Positions 25,372 through 36,200 of a DNA stretch of 39,144 nt are shown here, piece after piece. This DNA is from Pirellula sp. (GTDB taxonomy: Bacteria; Planctomycetota; Planctomycetia; Pirellulales; Pirellulaceae): positions 1-39,144 of the forward strand of contig JAIPFP010000027.1 of assembly GCA_021736575.1 (NCBI GenBank), in the 5' to 3' direction. Position 1 is the stretch's first letter. Each line of letters opens with the position of its first letter. Both the position numbers and the translations under genes were made by a program. Below the pieces are notes generated by a model. The model had not been told where the DNA came from, ran no database searches, and saw nothing but the letters and a program-made list of their open reading frames with translations.

Positions 25372-26058
25372 ATGCAACCTTTAACCGAAACGTCGATCGA
25401 CCTTGTCCCAATTACCAACGAAGCCCTTTCGTTGCGACGGCGACTCGATCGATTGGCGTTTGCTCGTCAAGAAGCGATTCGCCAAGTTGCTGCGAATACG
25501 GTCGAACTGGAACGGCTCAAAGGCTATCTTCGGACTGCAGACAGGGTTTCGACAGCTCTGGAGAAATTGAACCAAGATCTTTTTTCCACTCTGTTGGGAA
25601 CCGTTCAGGAAAAGATCACGATCGCGCTTCAGGAGATACTGGAGCAACCTATTTCGTTTCACGCCGAAGCGGGCTTTTCGCGAAATAGTGCCAGCGTCGA
25701 GTTTTGGATTGAAAGAAACGGCAAGCAAGAGGATTTACTGAATGGCCAGGGCGGTTCGGTGGCAAACATCGTCAGCGTTTGCTTGCGTATTTTCGCGCTA
25801 ACAACCCTCGACGAAGCGACTCATCGAAGATTCCTGGTTTTGGATGAACAAGACTGTTGGCTCAGGGCGGATCTGGTACCGAAGTTGGTGAAGATCATTC
25901 ATGACGCGAGTCGTGCCTTGGGTTTTCAAGTGCTGATGATCAGCCACCATGACCGCCATCTATTCGAGCAATATGCGGACAAGATCATCGAATTGCAGTG
26001 GCAGAACGGTCAAGTGGTTGCGGTGGATGCGACTGCCGGTCCTGCCGTCCACGACTAA
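25372..26058 (+). CDS. C-terminal half of an SMC/Rad50/RecN-type ATPase
   Basis: This is a 228-residue protein. Residues 17-90 are helical, with a coiled-coil-like heptad pattern (LRRRLDRLAFARQEAIRQV). LLNGQGGSVANIVSVCLRI (122-140) sits where the ABC signature (LSGGQ-like) belongs. FLVLDEQD (154-161) is Walker B with its catalytic Glu, and VLMISHHD places the H-loop His at 192/193. No Walker A exists anywhere in the protein, and it starts from a proper ATG, so it equals only the C-terminal lobe of an SMC-like head. Either the N-terminal lobe is a separate gene elsewhere, or the protein partners with another ATPase. No clear ribosome site is visible. It is divergent from the GTPase pair and convergent with crcB. 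Confidence 0.7.
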   Translation: MQPLTETSIDLVPITNEALSLRRRLDRLAFARQEAIRQVAANTVELERLKGYLRTADRVSTALEKLNQDLFSTLLGTVQEKITIALQEILEQPISFHAEAGFSRNSASVEFWIERNGKQEDLLNGQGGSVANIVSVCLRIFALTTLDEATHRRFLVLDEQDCWLRADLVPKLVKIIHDASRALGFQVLMISHHDRHLFEQYADKIIELQWQNGQVVAVDATAGPAVHD

Positions 26059-26081
26059 CACGAACAGAATACTCGGATGGA

Positions 26082-26468
26082 TCATTTTGTCAGGGCAAGG
26101 CCAACATAAAGTGCGCCGGCACCGAGCACGACATTCGCAATGCATTCCAGTAATGCCACGCCGAGCCTACCTTGTTGTAGATGCTCTACCATCTCCAGCG
26201 AGAACGTTGAGAATGTCGTGAACCCTCCGCAGCATCCCACCGCTAAGAATAAATAAAACGGTTGAGACCGATCGCCTGCGTTGCCAGCAATGCACCCCAA
26301 CGCGAACGAACCGGAGATATTGACGATGGTGGTAGCCACCGGCAACTGCATCGCCTGCGAAACCTGCAAAAGCAGCAAGCCCATACCGTATCGAGCAACG
26401 CTTCCGATCGCTCCGCCAAGGCCAACCAAAACGAGCGGTTGCAACAAAAAACCTGTAATCCAATTCAT
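26082..26468 (-). CDS. crcB: Fluoride channel CrcB/Fluc
   Basis: This 128-residue, four-helix membrane protein exports fluoride as a dual-topology dimer. Characteristic segments are GGAIGSVARYGM in helix 1, the TIVNISGSFALG Asn-containing turn, and GCCGGFTTFSTFSLE with the Phe-box and Thr/Ser track. The start ATG 26468 has AGAGGA about five bases upstream; the frame up to 26537 is not needed. No fluoride riboswitch fold was found by eye in its leader. It ends 23 bp from the SMC-like gene's stop, convergent. Confidence 0.92.
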   Translation of the reverse strand: MNWITGFLLQPLVLVGLGGAIGSVARYGMGLLLLQVSQAMQLPVATTIVNISGSFALGCIAGNAGDRSQPFYLFLAVGCCGGFTTFSTFSLEMVEHLQQGRLGVALLECIANVVLGAGALYVGLALTK

Positions 26469-26590
26469 CCTGTCCTCTTTTTGGTGCGGCAGATGGCGCT
26501 TGTCCGATTTTGCTTCTGGTTTTTCACTTGCAGGCAAAGCAAAATAGGTTGTTCCTCTAAGGCGAGCGGCAGCATGAGATATACCGTAGA

Positions 26591-26639
26591 ACAGGCTGCT
26601 AGCCTGTGCTTTTTACACTAGTACAGGCTGGCAGCCTGT
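26591..26639. repeat. Two ACAGGCT-AGCCTGT hairpins
   Basis: acaggct-gct-agcctgt at 26591 and acaggct-ggc-agcctgt at 26623, both perfect 7-base stems with 3-base loops. Relatives occur at 39072-39120 and, degenerate, near 25274. This is an interspersed family of planctomycete genomes. Confidence 0.8.
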
Positions 26640-26715
26640 GCTACGCGGTAGTCTTTGGTCTGCCGATCGCCTAAAATACTCGCGTTCAGTGTAACCAACC
26701 AAGGTCCTCTGCAAG

Positions 26716-28320
26716 ATGCTTCTCCCTCGATTCACCTCCTTTCGTATCCGTTTTCTCAAGCGGAATTGCTTGCCCCTGTTCTTGCTTGCCCTGGGCTTTA
26801 GCGGCCCTCTCGTCGGTCAAGAAAAGTCCGAAACCGCAAAAGTGGATACCGCCAAAGAGGAAAAATCGAAAACCGAAGAGAAAAAAGAAACAATCGTCAC
26901 AACCAAGCATTCACTCGCTATCAACGGCATCGACATTTCGTATGAAGCCGTCGCCGGCAAACTGCAACTGAAGGATGATGCTTTAAAGTCCAAGGCCGAG
27001 ATGTTCTTTATCGCTTACACCCGAACCGATGTTGCGAACCTAGGAGCGAGACCTGTCACGTTTTGTTTCAACGGAGGACCAGGCAGCAGCAGCGTTTGGC
27101 TCCATCTTGGAATGCTTGGCCCCAAACGCATTCAATTCCCAGACGATGCGACACCGCTGCGTCCGCCCTACAAGTTAAGCGACAATAACATGAGCTTGCT
27201 CGACGTCACGGATTTGGTTTTCATCGATCCGGTCAGCACCGGTTATTCACGTCCAACGGAGGGCGAAGGCAAAGAGCAATTCCATGGCTACGAAGAGGAC
27301 CTTCGAAGCGTCGGGCAATTCATCCATGATTGGACAACCAAGTATCAACGCTGGCTGAGTCCGAAATTTGTGTTGGGTGAGAGTTACGGTGGCGTCCGCG
27401 CGGCTGGTCTGGCCGGATACTTGCAAGATCGCTACTACATGGAACTCAACGGCGCGGTCATTGTTTCCGGTGTCATCAATTTTCAAACGTTACGATTTGG
27501 CGGCAGCAACGATTTGCCCTACATCACTTTTTTGCCAACGTACGCCGCGACCGCTTGGTATCACAAAGCACTATCCCCTGAACTGCAAGGCCAAACGGTC
27601 GAAGCCGTTGTCAAGCAGGCCGAGGAATTTGCCAACGGTCGCTACGCCGCTTCGTTGCTAAAGGGAACTTCATTATCTCCAGAGGAGTTTAGTATCACTG
27701 CGGACCAATTGTCGAAGTTGACGGGATTATCACGCGAGTTCGTGATCAAGGCCAAGCTGCGGGTGGACATGGATCGATTTGGCAAGGAACTGTTGCGATC
27801 CAAAAGCAGAACGATTGGTCGATTTGATAGTCGCTACGTTGGAATAGATCGAGACGATGCAGGCGATGGATACGAGTACGACGCGAGTGGGGCTGCCATT
27901 TTCGGCCCTTTCGCCGCAACCTTGAACGATTACGTGCGTCGCGACCTAGAATACAAAGAGGACCGCGTGTACGAAATCCTTACCGGAAACGTCCAACCCT
28001 GGAGTTATCGCCGTTTTGAGGGCCGCTATGTGGATGCGACGGACACACTTCGCAAGGCTATGACTGCGAACCCTTACTTGAAGGTTTTCTTGGCGTGCGG
28101 CTATTATGATTTGGCAACACCACACTTTGCGATGATGAATACGACCAACCACTTGATGCTAGAACCTACTCTCAAAGCAAACCTTCAGTATGGCTTCTAC
28201 GAAGGTGGACACATGATGTACATCTATCAGCCCGCGATGGTTAAGCTTCGCGAGGATTTGCTCAAGTTCTACGAAACCGCCGCAAATGCGGAACGACGGG
28301 CGGCGAGCCCCACGCCTTAG
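26716..28320 (+). CDS. Serine carboxypeptidase-like protein, peptidase S10
   Basis: This 534-residue exported protein has a signal peptide with core LPLFLLALGFSGPLVG, followed by a Lys/Glu-rich linker (about 38-60). The fold is alpha/beta hydrolase of the S10 type: FCFNGGPGSSSVWLHLG (the NGGPG oxyanion motif), then GESYGG with nucleophile Ser223, an Asp465 in GYYDLATP, and His499 in GGHMMY. The triad is complete, so it is likely an active carboxypeptidase of the periplasm. Bacterial S10 members occur in several planctomycetes. The ATG at 26716 is preceded by AAGG about eleven bases away. It is convergent with the BBP7 gene. Confidence 0.9.
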   Translation: MLLPRFTSFRIRFLKRNCLPLFLLALGFSGPLVGQEKSETAKVDTAKEEKSKTEEKKETIVTTKHSLAINGIDISYEAVAGKLQLKDDALKSKAEMFFIAYTRTDVANLGARPVTFCFNGGPGSSSVWLHLGMLGPKRIQFPDDATPLRPPYKLSDNNMSLLDVTDLVFIDPVSTGYSRPTEGEGKEQFHGYEEDLRSVGQFIHDWTTKYQRWLSPKFVLGESYGGVRAAGLAGYLQDRYYMELNGAVIVSGVINFQTLRFGGSNDLPYITFLPTYAATAWYHKALSPELQGQTVEAVVKQAEEFANGRYAASLLKGTSLSPEEFSITADQLSKLTGLSREFVIKAKLRVDMDRFGKELLRSKSRTIGRFDSRYVGIDRDDAGDGYEYDASGAAIFGPFAATLNDYVRRDLEYKEDRVYEILTGNVQPWSYRRFEGRYVDATDTLRKAMTANPYLKVFLACGYYDLATPHFAMMNTTNHLMLEPTLKANLQYGFYEGGHMMYIYQPAMVKLREDLLKFYETAANAERRAASPTP

Positions 28321-28417
28321 CGTGCTTTCGCGGGGGCGAGGAGGAGACAATACGCAGGGGGTGGGCTAACCGGCTGACGCTAGGGGGCGAGGGGAGCCAG
28401 ATCGAACGAACGAAAAC

Positions 28418-28449
28418 AAAAAACCAGGAGCGCTCACTCCTGGTTTTTT
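28418..28449. terminator. Bidirectional terminator
   Basis: Stem ccaggag/ctcctgg with a 6-base loop, flanked by A6 on the left and T6 on the right, between the convergent S10 peptidase and BBP7 genes. Confidence 0.85.
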
Positions 28450-28483
28450 CATTATTCTTGTTTCGAAGTTTCAGATCAGCAGA

Positions 28484-29965
28484 TTACCAAGTGTATTCTG
28501 CACCGATGGTGAAACCTTGCAAAACAATGTCAGCATCGCTGTTGATTGTCGCAGTTCGGGCCGAACCAGGTAGAAACGTGGATGGTGGCGTCGAATTCAA
28601 GTTCTCGGCGGCCAACGCGACTCCATCGACCCAAATCACTTGATACGACGAGCGGACCGCCCATTTGTAGTTGAGTCGATAGTAGAGTTGGTTCGACAGC
28701 TGTGTGACGTAGGCCACTTGGTTCGACAACACCTCTTCGTTCAACGACGAGATCGAGTTCGCCACAATACTTGTGATTTGATGGGCTCGATTGTTGTATA
28801 TGCCTGTCTTGCCCTCGACACCGAGTTTGACACCTGGAAACAGGTTGTACCAAAGGTCTGCACCCACTTGGAATCCGACTAACGCGTTCTGAGTATCTGT
28901 CGTGTAATCACAGAACCTCAATCCATTGTTTGCAGCCGTGTTATTGTTTGCACCGCGAGCGGAGAAAATGATTTGCTCATCCAGATCGAGGTAACGAACA
29001 CCCATCAGGAAACTTCCTTGATAGAACCCGTACGGCTCGGCCCAACGACGACGGAAATTGATTTCACCGTTATTGAGTTGCGACGTATAGCTCAGCGAGT
29101 GAAGAAGCGATCGGTCCGTGTCGTCGAATCCGCCACTAGGTGTGACTCCGAAATTGCTGATGAATGAAAACAGACTCCCTGGCGGGGGACTCGTGACTTG
29201 AGCGGACGAATTCCATTTGTTCAAGCCGAAGTAGACGAATTCGAAATTCGAACCAGGACCGGTTTGCACGTTGGCTTGGAGGCTCAGCCCCCCTTGGACT
29301 TGGTTCAAATTAACTTGATCGGTGCCGAGGACAAAGTTGCCGGAGCCGGCACCGAGCGAGGAAGTGTTGAAGTTCGCAGCGCCCTTGGTTCGTGACAAGA
29401 ACATAGCTTCTGCATAAACGTCAAACCAGCGTTGAGTCGCAATTCCGCCTTCGCCGTATGGACGCAATTTGCCGCGGCATTGGCCGAGCTTTGCACCTAT
29501 TGCACCCAGCAACCCACACCGGTCTCTGCCGAAAATGTCCGTGCATGCATTACCGCATCCACCTCCACATCCGCTACCGCAATTCGGGCAGACTTGGCCT
29601 CCATCCGGACCATAACACTCAGGTCCGTAACCTGCGCTAGGCAAGTTGGGGTCCATACTCATATTTGGGTTCGCGGGCATGCCCATCGAAGGATCCATTT
29701 GAGGACCACCACCCATTCCTGGAGGCGCCATTCCTGGAGGCGCCATTCCTGGAGGCGCCATTCCTGGAGGCGCCATTCCTGGAGGCGCCATTCCTGGAGG
29801 CGGACCAGGTATTCGATACGAGGCAGGCCCCATCGGTCCCCCTCCCGCACCGAGCATGCTTGGGTCCATGCTCCCAGGCATCATCTGGGCTTGCAATTGC
29901 CCGCCAACAGAGGCGAGTGCTAGTCCGGTCAGTATTCTTAATTTCCAGCCCTTGAGCAACTTCAT
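28484..29965 (-). CDS. BBP7-family outer membrane beta-barrel protein
   Basis: This 493-residue protein starts at ATG 29965, preceded by GGAGAG seven bases upstream. MKLLKGWKLRILTGLALASVGGQLQAQ is the signal peptide. Six APPGM pentapeptide units and a Met/Gly/Pro-rich stretch follow, then a Cys/Gly segment (CPNCGSGCGGGCGNACTDIFGRDRCG). From about residue 170 on, strands alternate with aromatic ends and the chain closes with FTIGAEYTW, like the terminal beta-signal of outer membrane barrels. The family is almost confined to planctomycetes and its role is unknown. The pentapeptide block is a 15-bp tandem array (29713-29802). Confidence 0.85.
   Translation of the reverse strand: MKLLKGWKLRILTGLALASVGGQLQAQMMPGSMDPSMLGAGGGPMGPASYRIPGPPPGMAPPGMAPPGMAPPGMAPPGMAPPGMGGGPQMDPSMGMPANPNMSMDPNLPSAGYGPECYGPDGGQVCPNCGSGCGGGCGNACTDIFGRDRCGLLGAIGAKLGQCRGKLRPYGEGGIATQRWFDVYAEAMFLSRTKGAANFNTSSLGAGSGNFVLGTDQVNLNQVQGGLSLQANVQTGPGSNFEFVYFGLNKWNSSAQVTSPPPGSLFSFISNFGVTPSGGFDDTDRSLLHSLSYTSQLNNGEINFRRRWAEPYGFYQGSFLMGVRYLDLDEQIIFSARGANNNTAANNGLRFCDYTTDTQNALVGFQVGADLWYNLFPGVKLGVEGKTGIYNNRAHQITSIVANSISSLNEEVLSNQVAYVTQLSNQLYYRLNYKWAVRSSYQVIWVDGVALAAENLNSTPPSTFLPGSARTATINSDADIVLQGFTIGAEYTW
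29713..29802. repeat. 15-bp tandem repeat x6 inside the BBP7 gene
   Basis: Six identical copies of ccattcctggaggcg with no interruption. In the minus-strand reading frame each unit encodes Ala-Pro-Pro-Gly-Met. Copy number can change without shifting the frame, and all copies are identical at the DNA level. Confidence 0.95.
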
Positions 29966-30289
29966 TGAAATCTCTCCAACGCAAATATGCGATTGCAAAC
30001 CCTGTTGTATTCCAGAGCCTGCAATTCCCCCCATTGGAACAGATGCTTTGGACACCTGCTGGTTGGCACTGTTATGCCTTGAAACCATCGAATAACCGGC
30101 TTGACACGCTTGTTCGCTACGATGAGAACCAGCGGAATACCCAGTACCACCGGGTTTATCGGCACAGGCGGCCCAAAAATTCGCTCAAAGAGGGCTTTTT
30201 CTCGTTACAGACGGCAAATTTGGCCAGACACGATCCAAGATGCTTTGCCAGCAAACATGCGGTTCAACATTTCCGTCGTTCCTTAGTAT
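29966..30289. other. Intergenic region upstream of the BBP7 gene
   Basis: 324 bp between the giant protease stop and the BBP7 start. Only the BBP7 ribosome site was identified. A plus-strand frame of 125 codons crosses it but lacks a ribosome site and coding character. Confidence 0.4.
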
Positions 30290-33200
30290 TTAGCGTCGTC
30301 GGTTTTTTCCGATCGCTAGGTCTCGGTGGTATTCATCGATAGCAACCATAAATGCGGATGGCATTCCGCTTTCAGATTTCTCAGATCGATGATCGACAGG
30401 TGATGCGAAATCCGTATTCGCAAATGCGACGTCAGCCCAATTCGCGTCCCTATCGGTTCTGCGACTCTCACCCTCGCCGCCACCTTGCGAATTCAAATAA
30501 TTGACGACTTCCAACACGTCGAGAGGATCCGATTGGCCGTTCCCGTTCGTATCAATGTAGGGGGCCGTATCGGGTACGTTTGTCGGCAGCGTGCGTATTC
30601 CATTGACATTGATGTCGTTGATCACCGTCAAAACATCGAGTGGGGTAATCGAACCGTCGTCATCAACATCCAACGTCAATCGTTGGTTTTGGAATGCGGA
30701 ATAGACTTTGACAACTACCGACGAAGCGTTGCTCACGACATCGTCGTTGTCGCGAACCGTATAGGAGAACGAATAGGTGGAACGTTGGTCTTGGGGAGGC
30801 GTGAACTCGATACGTCCATCCGCCAGTACTCGCACGCTTCCTTGACTGGGCGGCGAGACGATCGTTACGGTCGACACATCGATAAATCCATCGGGATCGC
30901 TATCGTTTCCAAGGACATTGATGATGACGACGCGATTCGTTGTTGTTGTCGCATTGTCGGGCTGGGCATTGATCGGCAGTTCCACGACGTCGGTCACTTG
31001 GATGACGAACGGAACCTCCACAAACAAGCCAGCCGAATCGGTGCTGCGAACTAGCAATTGATAAGACGACTTGGCCTCAAAATTATATTTTGCATTCGAG
31101 CGTATCTCGTTTCCAACGAGCTCAAATTTCGCGTTGTCTCCTGAAGTTGAGCTTGGTACCAAACTGTAACTAAAGGTTTCGCCAATGTCCGGGTCCGTCG
31201 TTGTGAGCGTTCCAATCGCGGTCCCGGCCGGACGGTTTTCTGGTATCGAGGTGTTGGATGCTGCGATCGCTGTCGGAGCTTCGGGCACGTTATCCACTGC
31301 AATCGTAAATGGTTCCTCTACGAATAGGCCAGTTCGGTCCGTCACCCTCACTCGAACGGAATAGCTGTTCTTGACTTCGAAATCCAAGGAACTCTTGGCA
31401 AGCAAGCTAGCTTTGTCCAGTTCGAATATGGCATTGTCGGTACTTCCCAGCCCCGAAACCAGCGAATAGGACAACAGGTCGCCAGCGTCCGGATCGAAGG
31501 CATCCATGGTTCCCACCAAGGCAAGTGGGCCGCGATTCTCGGCGATTCGACTGTTGCTCAATTTCAGATTCGTTGGCGATTCGGGCTGATCACCAACGGA
31601 GATAACGAAACTTCTTTCCAACGATAGGCCACCCGCATCGATCCCAAGGATGCGAACGGAATAACTGGGTTGCCGTTCGAAATCTGCGGATTCTGCCAAT
31701 CGTAATTCGTTGCCAACGATTGTAAATCGATCGTTGTCCGCGATGCCCGCACCAGCTACTAACATAAACTCATGCGTGTCTCCAATGTCTTGATCTTCCG
31801 CAGATAAAAGACCGATCCGTGTTCCCAAGGGGTTGTTCTCTTGAATGGTCGAATTCGAAAGCAGCAAACGCGTCGGCGCTTCGTTTAGGTCATTGACTGC
31901 GATGATAAAGGATTTGATTGGACCCGATGCGGATTTATCGATAGCTTGAATATCGATTTGATAACTGGATTTCAACTCGAAGTTCGGTGACGCTAGGATC
32001 CTCAGTTCTTGTCCATTGGTCCCACCAAGCAGGAACGAAGCGTTGTCATTGTTTCCAGACACAAATCGGTATGTGACTGTGTCCGAGGCGTCTTGATCGG
32101 TGGAATTCAGTAGACCTATCAAAGCTCCGATAGCGACGTTTTCGTTCACTTGTGTGGACGATAGGCTCAGATTGGTTGGCAAGTCATTGGCATCAAGGAC
32201 TTGAATGACTATGGGAGATTCCGTGCTCAATCCGCCGCGGTCGGTGGTTCGCATTCGGATTGAGTAGCTACTCCGGGTCTCAAAGTCAAACGACGACGTC
32301 GTTTCGAGTCGATTGTTAACCATTGCAAACGCACTGTTGTCTTCCGAACCAACACCGTCAACCAAGGAATAGCTGAAGGAATCACCGGCATCCACGTCCG
32401 AGGTGGTCGCGATCCCCACTAACGTTCCGGCCGGTGCGTTTTCGAGCACCGAGTTGTTGATCAGGGACACAAGCGTAGGTGCCTCGTTAACATCCGTGAC
32501 CGAAATATCGAAAAACTGCTCGTTGAATAGTCCACCAGCATCCGTCGATCGAATTCGAACCGAGTACACATTCTTGGTCTCAAAGTCAAAATTAGCTGTC
32601 GTTCGCAAGCTATTCGCAACGATCGCAAACGCGGCGTTATCCGTTGCTCCGACTCCAGTCACAAGGCTGTAGGTAAAGGTATCCAAAGCGTCTTGATCGA
32701 CCGTACTCAACAAACCAACGGCCGCATTTGGACCTAGGTTTTCAGCCAGGCTCGATGCACTCAATGCGATTTGCGTCGGCGCTTCGTTTAGATCGTTAAC
32801 TGCGATAACGAAAGATTGGATTGGGCCCGATCCGGATTTGTCGATCGCTTGAATATCGATTCGATAACTGGACTTCAACTCGAAGTTCGGTGACGCTAGG
32901 ATCCTCAGTTCTTGTCCATTGGTTCCACTAAGCAGGAAGGACGCGTTGTCATTGTTTCCAGACACAAATCGGTATGCGACTGTGTCCGACGCGTCTTGAT
33001 CGGTGGAATTGAGCAGGCCTATCAAGAATCCTACTGCGACGTTTTCGTTGACTTGAGTAGATGACAAGCTCAGATTGGTTGGCAAGTCGTTTGCATCCAG
33101 GACTTGGATGACAAAGGGAGCTTCCGTACTCAATCCGCCGCGGTCGGTGCTTCGCAAACGGACCGCGTAGCTGCTCTTGATTTCAAAGTCAAACGCCGAC

Positions 33201-36200
33201 GTCGTTTCGAGTCGATTGTTTACCATTGCAAATGCACTGTTGTCTTCCGAACCGACACCGGCAACCAAGGAATAGGTGAAGGCATCACCAGCATCCACGT
33301 CCGAAGTTGTCGCGATCCCCACGAACGTACCGGCCGGAGCATTTTCGAGCACCGAGCTATTGGACAAGGACACGAGCGTAGGTGCCTCGTTTGCATCCTT
33401 GACGGAGATAGCAAAGACCTGCTCGTTGAATAGTCCACCTGCATCCGTCGATCGAATTCGAACCGAGTAGGCACTCTTGGTCTCAAAGTCAAAATTAGCT
33501 ACCGCTTGTAATGCATTCCCAACAATGGAAAACGCGGCGTTATCCGTTGAACCTTCTCCAGCCACAATGCTGTAGGTAAATGTATCAAAAGCATCTTGAT
33601 CGACTGTGCTGAGCAATCCGACTGTCGCACCTGCGCCTAGGTTTTCAGCCAGACTGGATGCACTCAACGCGACTTGCGTCGGCGCTTCGTTCTGGTCGAT
33701 AACGGATAAAGCTGCCGAGTTCTCGACAAAAAGTCCACCCTTGTCCGTTGCGCGTACCCGAATCGAATAACTTGATTTGGATTCGAAATCGAGAGGTTGC
33801 AAATGCCTAATGACACCTTGAGGAGTTATCGAAAAAAGCGAGTTGTCCGTCGAACCCGTTCCGGTCACAAGACTATACGTAAGCACATCGTTAAGATCGA
33901 CGTCGGTGGCAGCGGCGGTTCCGACAGGAACTCCGACCGGTGTGTTTTCAACTAGATTTGAACTGATAGTAAGGTTGAAAGGTGCTTCGTTCAAATCGCG
34001 AATCGCAATGGTAAACTGCTTTTGAGTGCTCAGTCCGCCTGCATCGGTACTCTTGACCAATATTGAAAAGCTCGGAGTTAGTTCGTAGTCCACAACGACA
34101 TTCGATTGAAGGGCGTTGCCGACAATTGTAAACTTGCTGTTGTCCTGATCGCCAGCGCCTGTCCCAAAGCTGTAAACAAATGTGTCAGCAACGTCAGGGT
34201 CCTGGGTCGACATGAGTCCGATAGCGGTGCCGACCGGACTATTTTCGTCGAACGCATTGTTGTTCAACGCGATTGAGGTTGGCGATTCGTTTACGTTGGT
34301 GACGTCGATCAGGAACGATTTCTGAACACTGATGCCTGAGGAATCTTTGCTCTCAACTCGAATCGAGTAACTTGCCTTGGCTTCGAAATCGAAACTGGCG
34401 GCGGATCGCAATTGACTACCAACAATGACAAAGTTTGCGTTATCCGTTGCCCCAGATCCGGAAACAAGCGAATAGGTAAAGGTATCACCACCGTCCGGAT
34501 CGAATGTGGAGAAATTGCCAATCGGGCTCGCAGCGGGTCGATTTTCTAGGATGGATCGATTGTCCAAACCGATATCCGTTGGGGGATCGTTCACATCGTT
34601 GATGGTGACGACTAGATTTTTAACAAACGTTAGTCCCCCTTGATCAATCGCTTGTACCCCAATCGAGTATAGGTTCTTGACATTGAAATTGAAAATTGCG
34701 GATGTTCGCAGTTGGTTGCCGACAATGCGGAACTTATCGTTGTCCGGGTACGTCGCAGTGGCGAACAACTCGAATTTATGATTGTCCGGGATGTCCGGAT
34801 CGATGGCCACAAGAACGCCGACGGTAGTGCCTATCGCAAGTCCCTCGTTGACCGAGGAAGGAGACAGCGTCACATTGGTTGGGCTTTCGTTAGCATTGAT
34901 GATGGTGATTGCGAAGACCTTTTCCAACCACAGTCCGTTGAGATCCGTTGAACGAACTCGAATGGAATGAAGGCGTTGCGTCTCAAAATCGAGCAACGTT
35001 TTGACTCGCAACTCAGTCCCGACCAATTCGAATTTCGCATTGTCGTCGCCGCCGACTCCCGCGGACATGCTGACTGTGTGAGTGTCTCCTTGGTCGACAT
35101 CTAATGTACGGAAGGTGCCGATCGCTGTGCCGATCGCAGAGTTTTCAAGAATGGAACTATTGGACAAGAGGATGTCGAAAGGCTTTTCATTTACGTTGGT
35201 TACGCTGACCAACAAGTTTTGTTCGATGGTTAAACCGGCGCGGTCGGTGGCCCGGACTCGAATCGCGTAGCTGCTTCGTGCTTCGTAATCCAAGGTAACG
35301 GCGGACTCCAACCGGTTACCTTGGATCTTGAACAAACCGTTATCGTTGGCCCCAGCGGCATTGGAGAATTGAAAAAGAATGGTATCGCTGGTGTCTGGAT
35401 CGTTGGAAACAAGCAATCCGACAAGGTAGCCAGGCAGCTCGTTTTCGGGGAGCGTGTTGCTAGTCAATGTGATCCCACTTCCGGCTTCATTGACATTGTT
35501 GATCGAAATGACAAAGGCTCTTTCGAAGGTGAGTCCTCCTGAGTCTGTTGTTCTGACACGAACACTGCGCGTACTCTGCGCTTCGAAGTCAAAGGGGACC
35601 GCCGTGACGAGCTGATTTCCAACCACTTGGAAACTCGCATTGTCGTCGCTGCCCGTGCCGCTGGCGAATGCGTAGCTGAAGGTGTCTGTGCGGTTTGGAT
35701 CGGTTGTCGAAAAAGCTCCGACCAGCGTTCCCGCTGGCATATTTTCATCGACTGCCGCAGGTGCTAATGCCAAAGCGGTAGGCGCAAAGTTCCCGAATAT
35801 CAAACCATAATCAATACCCCGCACAGGGCCAGTTGTCCGTGTGACTTGTCGGATTCCGTCGGATGGGAGCGTGTAGTCCCAAGATCCAACGGGTTGCAAT
35901 GGGACCTGTGAGCTTCCGTTCGGAAGATCGATGGCGACGAAACCTTCTTCATTCGTGAAGCGGCCTGTATCCGGACCAAAAAGGGAAATAGACCACGAGT
36001 TAATTGTTCCCGAATCGCCCCCCACGTTGTCGACTACTTCCAGCCTCCAAACGCCCATGGCTTGCGTTCCATTAAACGTGGACAGTAGCCCCGAAGGCCG
36101 GAATGACCCGGTGAACGGGAATGCACCGGCAGTGATCGCGGTTGCCGCTTGGTCGTCAAATATCGTATCGATGTAACCAGCCGCACTGCCCCCCACGGCG

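Noticed and set aside
26469..26715. Fluoride riboswitch upstream of crcB
   Set aside because: The leader does not show the conserved pseudoknot sequence pattern by eye; the hairpins present are acaggct repeats. A covariance-model scan would be decisive.
29637..29984. Alternative frames through the 15-bp repeat
   Set aside because: A 15-bp unit leaves all frames open, so length alone is not evidence; the BBP7 frame has the signal peptide and barrel.
29965..30342. Plus-strand 125-codon frame in the gap before the BBP7 gene
   Set aside because: It overlaps the end of the giant protease gene and the start of the BBP7 gene, with no family resemblance.
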